Shown piece after piece: positions 33,410 to 43,092 of a stretch of DNA of 64,000 nucleotides. The DNA lies in NCBI GenBank assembly GCA_016618085.1, contig JABLTG010000070.1, forward strand, positions 1-64,000, in the 5' to 3' direction. Positions within the stretch are counted from its first letter, which is position 1, and every line of letters starts with the position of its first letter. This DNA is from Neovahlkampfia damariscottae (Eukaryota; Heterolobosea; Selenaionea; Neovahlkampfiida; Neovahlkampfiidae). The translations under genes were made by a program, and so were the position numbers. A model generated the notes under the pieces. It did no database searches, was not told the DNA's origin, and saw only the letters and a list, made by a program, of their open reading frames with translations.

Positions 33410-33940
33410 ATGAAAATACCAAAAGAAACTGATGAAGAAGAAAGCACAGAAATCAATAAAAAAATACCAGAAAAAAGAGAATCAAAAAGATTGAAACATG
33501 AAACCAAAAATAAAAAAGAATCAACTAAAACAAGAATTGTAAAAAGAAAAAAACCAAATAAAAAAGAAGAAAAATATGTAATCAATCCTGACCATGAATC
33601 AACTCAACAACTGTTTTTTGATCGTGATATTTCAAGTAATTTTTTGTCAAAAAATCTAAAAACTTTTTCCAAGTCAATGAAACGTTTGTAATTTTCACAA
33701 AAAGAAGTTTTATTGATTTTGCTAAAAATATGATTGAAAAAAGAAAAGAAGAAAAGAGAAGAAGAAAATTATTCAAATAAATCCAAAAAAAATAACAGGT
33801 TTGATGAACTGATCTCAGAATTTTGGTTTAAAAGTTGTTTTCAGGACTCAATAACATTAAATAAAAAATCTAAACCAGAAATAGATTTTACTCTTCCAAC
33901 AGTTTTTTTAACCAATCGGTTTGAGTGTTTAAAACGTTAG
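33410..33940 (+). CDS. Lysine-rich basic protein, splice model uncertain
   Basis: Starts MKIPKETDEEES and is highly basic (KRKKPNKKEEK), suggesting a nuclear or nucleolar protein. A best-fit join 33410-33687 and 33757-33940 gives 153 residues but needs a 69-nt intron, longer than any other here. A 32-nt intron plus a different ending (RSFIDFAKNM then EKRRRKLFK) also reads well. The C-terminal FDELISEFWFKSCFQDS looks coding. No family recognised. The stop lies only 7 nt before the next gene's ATG. Confidence 0.45.
33912..33916 (+). promoter_or_regulatory. CCAAT box inside the upstream coding end
   Basis: CCAAT 31 nt before the cyanophycinase-like ATG, but within the last codons of the preceding gene, so the promoter of the second gene would overlap the first gene's CDS. 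Confidence 0.35.
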
Positions 33941-33947
33941 AAAAAAA

Positions 33948-35105
33948 ATGATGAAGTTCACAGTCTGCGTTGTATTGTTCAGTTTATTTTCTCTAATTGC
34001 TTCAGACTCTATGCCAGTTGGAGGATCTTGGTCTTTTTCAGGACCTATTCTTGACTTATATAAAGGAAAACAAAGAGTTGTTGTATTAACTCCAGGAGCT
34101 GGTAACTCAAGAGCAGCAGCTGAAGCACAAGGACGCTCAATTGTTACAAGATTTAAACAACATGGAATTCAAGCTGAATGGTTAGATTTGGCTCCACCAA
34201 ATTGTAGAAAAAACGCAAATGATCCAGTTATTGTTCAAAAAATTTTAAACAGTGATGCCGTATTCATTGGTGGTGGATATTCTGATGTATACCAACAATG
34301 CTTTTTTGGAGGTGCAATGTCAGGAACAAGTAAAGTTTTAGAAGCTCTTAGAGAAGTTAGAAAAACAAGATTAATCGGTGGTTCATCAGCAGGTGCAATG
34401 GTACAACCAAAGAAACATATTTTAAAAACACGTCAACCTGTCAGTTCATACCAAGCTGTTAGAGGTGCTACAATCCCAAAAATGGATGGTTCAAAATTAT
34501 TCTCCAACAAAGATGTTGGATTAGTTGATTCACATTTCTCAGAACGTGGTAGACAAGGAAGATTGTTTGTCCACGCATTTCAACAAAAATCAAGATTCAG
34601 TTATGGTGTTGATGAAGATTCAGCAGTAATGGAACTTCACAAAACAAAAGAAAAATTATTTTTAGGTGGTAGAGGTGTTGTTGTTTTTGATCATAAAAAC
34701 ATGGATTTAAAAAATGGAAGAACTCATTATTTGACACAAGGTGATAAAATGTTAAAAGATGGAACTGTTGTTTTTGCGTCATGGAAAAAACCATGTTCAT
34801 TAAACGCAAGAAAACCAGATGCTAGTAGAAGAATCTTCTCTGATTTCAAATCAAGATCATTTCAAGTTGCTTTATTCAATGAAAATACTGCTTATAGTGG
34901 TCTTGAAGGTTCAAATCCAACTGTTGAAGTCATTTTACAAAAATTAAAGGAAACTAAAGTTATGTGTGGCGAATATCAAGGTAAAGGTTATGTTTCATTT
35001 TCAAACATGTTTGTTTCAATGGCAACAAAAACTACTGAAGAATTAAAAGGTAGAACTGGATTACCACATATTAATATGGAACCATACTACATTGATGATT
35101 TATAA
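33948..35105 (+). CDS. Secreted cyanophycinase-like S51 peptidase
   Basis: 385 residues, single exon, beginning with a signal peptide (MMKFTVCVVLFSLFSLIAS). The body matches the cyanophycinase branch of S51: VVLTPGAGNSRAAAEAQGRS, DAVFIGGGYSDVYQ, the nucleophile elbow GGSSAGAM, LVDSHFSERGRQGRLF and YGVDEDSAV. Bacterial cyanophycinases cut beta-Asp-Arg dipeptides from cyanophycin. Here a secreted or digestive-vacuole enzyme of a bacterivore is plausible (inference). Codon use looks like its neighbours. Horizontal acquisition is possible but old if so. The start ATG is doubled. Confidence 0.88.
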   Translation: MMKFTVCVVLFSLFSLIASDSMPVGGSWSFSGPILDLYKGKQRVVVLTPGAGNSRAAAEAQGRSIVTRFKQHGIQAEWLDLAPPNCRKNANDPVIVQKILNSDAVFIGGGYSDVYQQCFFGGAMSGTSKVLEALREVRKTRLIGGSSAGAMVQPKKHILKTRQPVSSYQAVRGATIPKMDGSKLFSNKDVGLVDSHFSERGRQGRLFVHAFQQKSRFSYGVDEDSAVMELHKTKEKLFLGGRGVVVFDHKNMDLKNGRTHYLTQGDKMLKDGTVVFASWKKPCSLNARKPDASRRIFSDFKSRSFQVALFNENTAYSGLEGSNPTVEVILQKLKETKVMCGEYQGKGYVSFSNMFVSMATKTTEELKGRTGLPHINMEPYYIDDL

Positions 35106-35212
35106 ACTATTTGAAAATAAAATAATTCATTTTTTGTCATCAAATTTGAATCTTCATTTTTTTTATCCAATAAAACAACACACAAAATAAAAAGTCAACT
35201 TCAAAACTGAAG

Positions 35213-35701
35213 ATGGGAGAAGATAGTCAAAAAACACTTGTTATTGTAAGAGGAATCTCTGGTTCTGGAAAATCAACACTTTGCAAAAAAATCTTAGAAG
35301 AGAACAAAGACGGAAAAGTATTTTCAACAGATGAGTTTTTTATGAAAGACGGAAAATATATTTTCAATGGTAAATTGATTGGAAAAGCACATGAATGGAA
35401 TCAAAAAAGAGCGTTTGAGGCTATGGAAAAATCATGTCCACTTATTTTAATTGACAATACTAATACATGTAGATGGGAAGCAAAACCATATGTAGAATTT
35501 GGTTTAAAGAATGATTATGAAATTAAAGTTGTTGAAACATCAACACCTTGGTGCAAAAACGCAGAAGAATTGGCAAAAAAAAATCAACATGGAGTTCCAA
35601 TTGAAGCCATTCAAGCAATGTTAAAAAGATGGGAGAAAGATTTTTCAGTTGAAAGTATTTTAAAATCAGAACCACCAAAAAGAACTTTCAAAAAGAAGTA
35701 A
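35213..35701 (+). CDS. P-loop kinase of the N4BP2L1/N4BP2L2 type
   Basis: 162 residues, single exon. Walker A GISGSGKST starts the domain, followed by STDEFFMKDGKYIF, AHEWNQKRAFEAM and LILIDNTNT (Walker B-like). This is the pattern of the polynucleotide-kinase-related domain in NEDD4-binding protein 2 and its L1/L2 relatives. GVPIEAIQAMLKRWEKD closes the domain as in that family. No Smr or CUE domain is attached. Activity and substrate unknown; nucleic-acid or small-molecule phosphorylation is inference. Confidence 0.85.
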   Translation: MGEDSQKTLVIVRGISGSGKSTLCKKILEENKDGKVFSTDEFFMKDGKYIFNGKLIGKAHEWNQKRAFEAMEKSCPLILIDNTNTCRWEAKPYVEFGLKNDYEIKVVETSTPWCKNAEELAKKNQHGVPIEAIQAMLKRWEKDFSVESILKSEPPKRTFKKK

Positions 35702-35708
35702 ACTTTTT

Positions 35709-37159
35709 TTATTGTGAAATTTTATACTCTCTAATGACAACTGGAATTGATGTTGTTGGAATTAATCCAACTTCTGTAATAACAACGTGTATGAATTCTT
35801 TTGGTGTTACATCATAAATCAGATTTAAAATATGAATATTCTTTTCATTTCCTTTCAAAATTTCCTCTTCTTTTCCAATTGATAAAATGTCATCTTCATT
35901 TCCTAATTCATTATTTGTGCTTGAGTCTAAATAAATTTTTTCACTGAATTTATAAGTTTCACAACAGATAATAAATGGTATATTGAAGTTATTTGCGATT
36001 AAAGCCAAAGAAGCAGTTCCAATTCTACCAACAGCAAAACCGTTACTAAGCATCGAAGCAGCACCAACTAAAACTTTTGTTGTTTCTTTCATCATATAAG
36101 AAGCAGCTGATATTGAAACAAAACTACATTTTATACCAGCAGTTGATAAATTGGATAAAGTTTTTCTACCTTCATGGTTAGGTCTTGAATCAACAACAAT
36201 AACTTTAAATTTTTTTCCTTTGTTTGTGGCAGAAATCAAAATTTGTTCAACTGCTTCAGAACTAAAAAAGAAATTAAAAAAGTAAATATTTACCATGAAA
36301 AAACCATAATGGAATCTCCATCTTTGATTACACCAACTCCATGGTTGACAATTTCTCTCACTGATAATTCAATTCTTTCACGTTTGAAATTATCCATTGC
36401 ATAACAAATTTCTTCTTTTGCTTCTACTAAAGATAAGTTTTTATCTGTTTGTGATAATAAATTTTTAAAAAATGTAATTGTATTTCCTAAACTTGTTGTT
36501 AAAGGTCTTTGTTCAACAATAAAGCCAATCATTGCATTAACACTTTCATAAAGATTTTTATAAGCTTGGAAATATGTAACTTTTTCATCATCTCCGGAGT
36601 CTTTTGCATCAAACTCCATAATGACTTGTTTAAAAGCTGTTAAAAATTCAACAGCCATTGAATTTCCAATATAAGATCGATCATCTGCATATTTATAAGC
36701 AAATTTAATAATTACAGGATGAACTGTGTCATTATTAATTGATAGTTTTTTTTTGTTTTTTTCAGGCTTGAAATCGTCAATGTGAGTGAAGAATCTTTCA
36801 GTTTTTTTCAAAGGTGAAGAAGGATGTTTTCCTGAGGATGATGATTTTTTTTTCTCTTGTTTTTGTTTGGCTTGATTTTCATATTGTGCTTGTCTTTGTT
36901 CTTTTGTAAAACCTCCTTCTTTTTTTTTTTCTGGTTTTTGTTTTTTTTCTTTTTTTGATGGTTTTTTATTTGGGTCAACTACTACAGTTCTTGTAACTTG
37001 TTCAAAAGTTACAGGTGATTTTGGTATTATGTTTGGTGACTTGATTGAAACGCCTCTTGGTCTTAAATTGAACGTTGGTTTCTCTTTTCCTGCTTTTTCT
37101 TGTTGTGCATCAATTTGTTTTGTGAGCTGGCTTAAGTAATCGTTTTGGTCGTAAGACAT
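35709..37159 (-). CDS. EIF2B4: Translation initiation factor eIF2B, delta subunit
   Basis: Regulatory subunit of the eIF2 guanine-nucleotide exchange factor. Exons 37159-36294 and 36261-35709 (32-nt intron) give 472 residues. A Lys-rich N-terminal extension (about 150 residues) precedes the NagB-like fold. ASMLSNGFAVGRIGTASLAL is the clearest signature, with VIVVDSRPNHEGRKTL, IKCSFVSISAASYMM and VIREYKISQ. The extension and the DRSYIGN motif favour delta over alpha or beta. It converges on the kinase gene with only 7 nt between stops. ATTGG at 37206-37210. Confidence 0.93.
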
Positions 37160-37364
37160 GAGGAAGAAGTTTACAATTTTAAAGAAATACCTAAAACTCT
37201 CAATCATTGGACAAATTTTTTTTGTTCAAATACAAAAATGCATCTTTATTTTTTTGAAATTTTGAAGAAAATAAGAAAGAACTATTTTTTTGGTTTCGGT
37301 CATGAGATAAATGATTGGTGGATCTCATCCAATCATGTATTTTCAATTTTCGTTTCGTGTTGTC

Positions 37365-40300
37365 ATGAGCAAAAGCGTGGAAGAATTTTGTTGTAATTTT
37401 AATTAAATTTTAAATATTTTAGTTATAATTCAAGAATTTGAAAAGCAAACTACCTTTCAAAACGACGAAATCTTCGTTTCTGACCAAGTAATTGCGAACT
37501 TAAAAAATTGTTGTAGCGCAATTTCTAGACATCAAATCAACGTTTATCAAGCAAAAGAATTAAAGAAGGCTTCAAGTAACCTCTGGAACATTTGCGTCAA
37601 CTTTGGAAAGAAGGAAAATCTCAAAAAAGGAGATTGGTTGGCAAAATGTAATTAATCAAATTCTAATAAAAAGTACGTTCAATTTCGAGTGATATGATGA
37701 AAATCTCATTCACAGAGGACACAATTAAAAGAAATTTAGAAATTTTAAGACTTTTTTCAAAAACTGGAAAAGAATGGAGTGGTAATAATTCAATTCGTTT
37801 AATATTTTAAAAAGATTGTAATAACTATGAAATGGCACAAAATTATTATGAAGAAGCCAAAAAAGTAAAAATTCCATTTTTTTACCGAGAAGTGCATTGA
37901 TCCGGTGATGAATGAATGTCATAAAATGTCAAGTGAAACAGAAATTTACAAAGCAAGAGGAACAATTTTCAATCTTTTCTTAAATGAAGGAGAAACAGTA
38001 AACGACTTACATTTATTAACTCACTTTCCTTAGTTATGGAAAAATGGTGATTTTGAAAAATCTTTTAAAGTTTTTGAAAATTCCAAAACACTTCTCCAAT
38101 TTTTACCAACAGAAATTAAAAAATTAGCTTTTACTCAGTACAATTTTGGATTAACTCTTTTTGAAAAGAGAGAATTCGTTGAAGCCATAAAATGGTTAAA
38201 AGAATCTTTTGAAATTTATGAAAAAGTTGAAGTCAAAGAACCTTTAAAGCAATGTACAACACTCAAGTTATTATCAAATTGTTATTTTGAAGTTCAAAAT
38301 TTTGAAAGTGCTTTATCTTGTATTCAAATGGCAAATAAAATCCAACAAACACCTGAAGGATTATATTTACAATATAAACTCTTCTTAAAAAGAGGATTTG
38401 AAGAAGAATCAAGATTAATCTTAATCTCATTGTTGAATGAATCTAATGCTCCTATTGAGATGTAACAATCGTCTTATTTAAATCATTCAATAGTAAAATT
38501 TTGGCTTGCAAAAGTGCAAGTGAATTTAACAATTCAATTTTATCACAAGAAGGATTTCAAATTTTGTTAGAAAAATCAAAAGGAGATGAATTATCAATGG
38601 TCAGATTAAGGTTTTTTGAATTATTAATTTCAAATGAATCACAAAATTTATCAAGAGCAAAAGAACTTTTAACACTTGTGATTTCAGAACACATGAATGG
38701 TGTCAATAAGTTGTCATCAGAAATTTTACAACAATTTCATTTTCAAACATGGAATATGGGTATGTCAAAATTCAGAGAAAAAGAATTTTCAAATAGTTTA
38801 GAATGGCTCCAAAACTCTCTAAAACCATTACCTTTAGATGATAAGTTCAATAGATCAAAAACACTTCGATTTTTATCAAGATGTCATTTAGAAATGGGTC
38901 AAATTGAAGAATCACTTGTTTCTGCCAAAGAAGCTGAATCTTTAGATTCAAAATCATTTCAAACTCACTTCTTATTGTACAAAATTTTCATAAAACAAAA
39001 AAATGTTGAACTTGCATCTCAATATTTAGAAAAAATGAGCATGGATGAAGAATTCAAAGCAGAGTATTATTATTTGACTTCACAACAAGCATATGAAAAT
39101 GGATCAAATTTAATTGCCATCAAATCATTGAAATTACTTTTAGATAAAACAACACCTGAAAATTCAGGACCAATTTTAAGAAGTTTAATTCAAATTTCAT
39201 TAGAAGAAGAAAAAAAAGAGTTTTTTTGAAATCAAAATTTAATTGACTTCTTAGAGTTGATGTTTGTGATGATATTATTAAATATTCTTCAATTTTAATT
39301 TCAAGACTAAAAGAATTTGGTGCTCAAAAAATTTATCAAGAAAATCTTTCAGTTGAACTTGTTTGGAATCATTCAGTTTGTTGGAATCAAGGTTTAAATT
39401 GTTCAAAGTCTTCCAAATTTCTTAAATCAGCTGAATTGTATAAAATAGCAATGGAAATTTACAATTTTCTTCCATCATCAGTTGATACTTTGTAAATAAC
39501 CAAAATTTAACTTTTTAAAGAGATTCACAGAAGAATTGTCTTTTGAACAGAATTTCTTGCTTATTTGATTCATTAAGAGATTCAAAAGAAAAAGAAGCAG
39601 AAATACTCAAACAAATTTTGATAGATATTGAAACAACAAAAAAAGTGATTCATAAACTCAATGAATTCAAAACACCAATATCATCTTTTGATCAAATTGG
39701 TATTAATCCATTCAAACAAATCAAAAATGATTCAGAAGACAAAATTATCTCATTTTTATATTATTCAGAATTCAAAGCAAAAGTGATGCTAAAATGTGGT
39801 GATGATGATTTGATCAATGTCTTGGAAGTATTTTAAGTTCTTTGAATTAAAATTTTACATAGAATGCTTCCAAAGAACAAATTTCACCAAATACATATTT
39901 TTCAATGGCAAAAACAGCATCTGATATTTCAAATGAATATTCAAAAGTATGTCAAGAAGCATTAAAGAAATCATTAAGAATTTATTTGAATGAAAATTCA
40001 CAAGATATTTTTCAAATTCGTAATAATTGGCAATCTCATTTTTTTTAGTTGCAATTTATAAAAAACTCATTCAATTATCACCAAAAAGAGATATTTCACT
40101 TGGTTATTTCAATGATGTAAAATATGTATTAAATGAATTAAAATTGACATCAACCGACTCAAACGTTAATTCACTTTTAAGATGGTTAATGTCTGATTCA
40201 TGGAACAATGGTGTGTATTATTACAAGTAAAAAGAAACAATCATTTATTTTTTAGATTATCAAACTATCAAAAAGCTGAACAATGGATGAGTTCATGTCT

Positions 40301-40394
40301 TCAAGTTGCAAAATTTGTTTCAAATGAAGATTCTGATAAAAACTATATCACTCACATTTATCCAAGCATTTTAGAAAAACTTTCATCAAAATAA
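37365..40394 (+). CDS. SPO22/ZIP4/TEX11-like meiotic TPR protein
   Basis: Twelve exons (37365-37392, 37423-37647, 37674-37781, 37815-37864, 37893-37997, 38034-38461, 38494-39219, 39255-39491, 39521-39827, 39863-40019, 40049-40226, 40256-40394), introns 26-36 nt, give 895 residues with the frame intact throughout. TPR-like pairs fill the protein. The SPO22 pattern W-N-x-G followed by aromatic/Lys-rich helices occurs repeatedly: QTWNMGMSKFREKEFSNSLEW, WNQGLNCSK, and SWNNGVYYYKLSNYQKAEQW. In fungi, plants and animals this family acts on synaptonemal-complex assembly and class I crossovers. Recognition is by pattern, so moderate confidence. Confidence 0.72.
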
Positions 40395-40426
40395 AAATTG
40401 AAAGTTGAACTGAAAATTAACTTTAT

Positions 40427-41479
40427 TTACATTTTAAAATCTGCTAAACCAGAATAGTCAACTGATTTTTCTGATGTTTCAGTGCCCACACTACTACCAC
40501 TTCCTCCTCTTTTTCTTTCTCTTTTTTTTGATCTGGTTGATCCAGTACTTCCAATGGATGAAGTTGAATCTCTTCTGACAAATAAATTCTTCAATACATC
40601 TGAAACAGATTTTCTTGGTATATTATTTGAATCAGTCATTGTTGGACTTGTGAGTATGTTATCATAAAAATTTGTTCGATATTCATCATATTCTTGTGAT
40701 TCCCTAAATCTTGATAAAGTATCTTTCATCAAAGAAGTTACTTCATCTGATATAGATTTGAATATTGAATCATCTTCCAAAGCATCAAAATCTTGTGTTT
40801 GTATTATTTTTTCAATTCTTAATACTGGTTCTTTTTCAACGTTAATTTGCATTAAAGCATCATCTGAAAGAAATTTGTCATACATTTCACTCAAATTTAT
40901 CATTTTATCTTCCTTTTTTTCGATTTTACCAAATCTTTTTAACTCTTCTGCGAAATATAAATTTTCTGAAGAACTAATCAAAAAATGTAAGACAAAAGTT
41001 AAAGTTTACAATTCTGATAAACAAAATTTCAAGAATAAATCTCTTATATCTGTATCATTTAAGACTTCAGATAGTTTTATATTCTTCGGAGGTAATGGTT
41101 TTTCTTCTTCTTTGGTTCTTCTTGAAATGATAATTTTATCAGAGATGGAACTCTTTGTTTCCTCTAAAGAAAACTTCCTTGAATCTCTTATAGGTTCAAG
41201 TTGTTGAAAATTTGTAAAACTTTGGTTTTTATAACTTGAAAAATTAAAAACTTGATTTGTTTCATCCTTCTTGAGCTCTGGTGATTTTGTGCTATTGGTG
41301 TCTTCTGAGAAGTCTCCGAATGAAAACTGTTTCAATGAACTTTGAACTTCTTGTTGAGGATACATCACAGTATTGGTGTGTAAAGAAGCTTTTCTATGTT
41401 CTCTGATTGGAATTCTTTTAGATCTACTGATATTCTCTGGTTTTGGAGGTTTTTCAATGTCGTATTGTTTTTCCTCCAT
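40427..41479 (-). CDS. RGS-domain protein
   Basis: Exons 41479-41010 and 40973-40427 (36-nt intron) give 338 residues. The first about 140 residues are low-complexity, Ser/Lys/Glu-rich. An RGS domain follows: LSEVLNDTDIRDLFLKFCLS, SSENLYFAEELKRF, MYDKFLSDDALMQINVEKEP and FDALEDDSIFKSISDEVTSL, ending in MKDTLSRFRESQEY. RGS domains accelerate GTP hydrolysis by G-alpha subunits, so heterotrimeric G-protein signalling is expected. A C-terminal Ser/Arg/Lys-rich tail follows (RSKKRERKRGGSGSS). No other signalling domain is attached. Confidence 0.88.
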
Positions 41480-42105
41480 CAACGCAGTTAATCAGCTAAA
41501 TTAGAGCAATTTTTGTTGGCCAATTACATCCACCAAAAAAGTTTTTTGACAAATGGAAAAAAATGGTTTTTTAAGAATATTTGAGGTTTTGCAAGATCTT
41601 TCTTGAAAAATGTTAGAAGAAGTTTTGGAATTATTTTGGCCAATTTGGAATGCAATTTTCCGCCCATTGCTATATTGGGACATTTCCTTTGTCAAAACTG
41701 GTCCAGGTTAATTTGGACAATTTCCCCATTCCTCGATTTTCACCATTACAGGAGTGAGAAGAAAAGTTATGTGATTATCATAAATAAAGTTAAGAAACAA
41801 GTGGATCAGTGAAGCTGCTTAAATATTCTAAATACTCTTTCAATAATGGATTTTCACAGAAATACAGCCACCTATTTCAAATATTAAATGAAAGTTTTAT
41901 TTATCCACCCATACTTTGATTGTTTATTTGGTGCCTCCAAGTTTCTGCATTTGGATAATTACCATACAGTTCACTTGTTTAACTGTGAAATCTTTTATTA
42001 TTCCTGTTTCATAGATGGTGTACATTAAAGGTGAAATTTATCTGCTAGAGCTTGAAGTCAAACCACATCGTGCATAAATGAATTAATTATTGTCCAATCA
42101 GAGAA
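41480..42105. other. Intergenic region
   Basis: About 626 nt. TTGGCCAA-type palindromes occur near 41515 and 41634, and CCAAT at 42094-42098. I found no gene, tRNA-like fold or relic of a neighbouring gene here. Confidence 0.5.
42094..42098 (+). promoter_or_regulatory. CCAAT box 8 nt before the LYR-motif gene
   Basis: CCAAT ends 7 nt before ATG 42106, among the closest CCAAT-to-ATG spacings in the window. Confidence 0.4.
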
Positions 42106-42365
42106 ATGAGAAATTTTCCGATACCACACATACCTTCACTCAATCTGTGGAGAAGAATAATTCGATTATCAAGACAACTACCAAAAGCAGAGAGAAATTA
42201 CTACTTGGATTATTCACATTCCGTAAAAAAAAAAAAAATTAAAAACCAAAATAGCATTTTAAAGGACATCAAGATGAAACTGAAATTGAAGATGTAACTT
42301 TCATAATAGAAAAAACAAATAGTCATATAGAATATATTAAAGAAAAATACGATTTAAAAGAATAA
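42106..42365 (+). CDS. Small LYR-motif (Complex1_LYR-like) protein
   Basis: Exons 42106-42222 and 42255-42365 (32-nt intron) give 75 residues. The LYR-like start LWRRIIRLSRQLPKAERNYY is followed by SHFKGHQDETEIEDV and a charged helix. Such small mitochondrial proteins bind acyl-carrier protein and help Fe-S or respiratory-complex assembly. Which LYRM it equals is unclear. Its stop codon is 7 nt from that of the convergent PEX22 gene. Confidence 0.75.
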
Positions 42366-42372
42366 ATTTCAT

Positions 42373-42996
42373 TCAAAATTTTAAATTTTCAAGGTTCAAG
42401 ACATTTTTAATTTTCACAAATTCTTCTTTTTCATTTTTAATTTGAACTACATAAACAACATAAGGATGAACATTTTTAATGATTTCAATATTATTTTCAA
42501 TTAACATTGTAGGTTCTAATTGTCTTATCATTGCTTCTTTTCCTTTGATTGTTTGACAAAATAGATTTTTAAAAAAAAGTTCGTCAATGATATCGTGCTT
42601 GATGAATAAATTTGAAATTTCATCTTGTTGTTTGTCTGTTTCTATAACATTAATAAAATATAAATCAAGATTTTTTCTTTTTTTTATTTTTTGAAGGAAA
42701 TCAAGTCCAATTTGATTGAACTGAATTTTCTCTTTTTTGATGGAAAAAATAACCTCGACAAAAAATTAATCTTTTTTTTTTAATACTTCATTTGTTGAGA
42801 TTATTAATTTTAAAGGTTGTGAGTTGGAAAATAATAGACGGTCCAAATTATTTTCGTTTGGAATTTCTAATTTTTTTTTTTTTTTTTTCAAAATTTTTAT
42901 GATACAATAAATAGAAACAATAGTAGTTGTTGAGAACAAAATATAAACACGATTTTTTTTTGTCCAGTTTAAAACTTTTGACGACAAATTACCCAT
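42373..42996 (-). CDS. PEX22: PEX22-like peroxisomal membrane anchor
   Basis: Exons 42996-42787 and 42753-42373 (33-nt intron) give 196 residues. After MGNLSSKVLNW a single membrane helix (VYILFSTTTIVSIYCIIKIL) and a poly-Lys turn precede a compact domain. FCQTIKGKEAMIRQLEPTML resembles the plant PEX22 segment containing VRQLEP. PEX22 anchors the ubiquitin-conjugating enzyme PEX4, which recycles PEX5. The match is short and the family diverges fast, so confidence is moderate. The MGN start may be myristoylated. Confidence 0.7.
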
Positions 42997-43092
42997 TTGA
43001 CCGTTTATTGAATAATGAACTAATTTTACTGGTCAAAATAAATAAGCATTTAAAATTCATTTTAAAAATAAAAAATAACAAAAAATTTGAAT

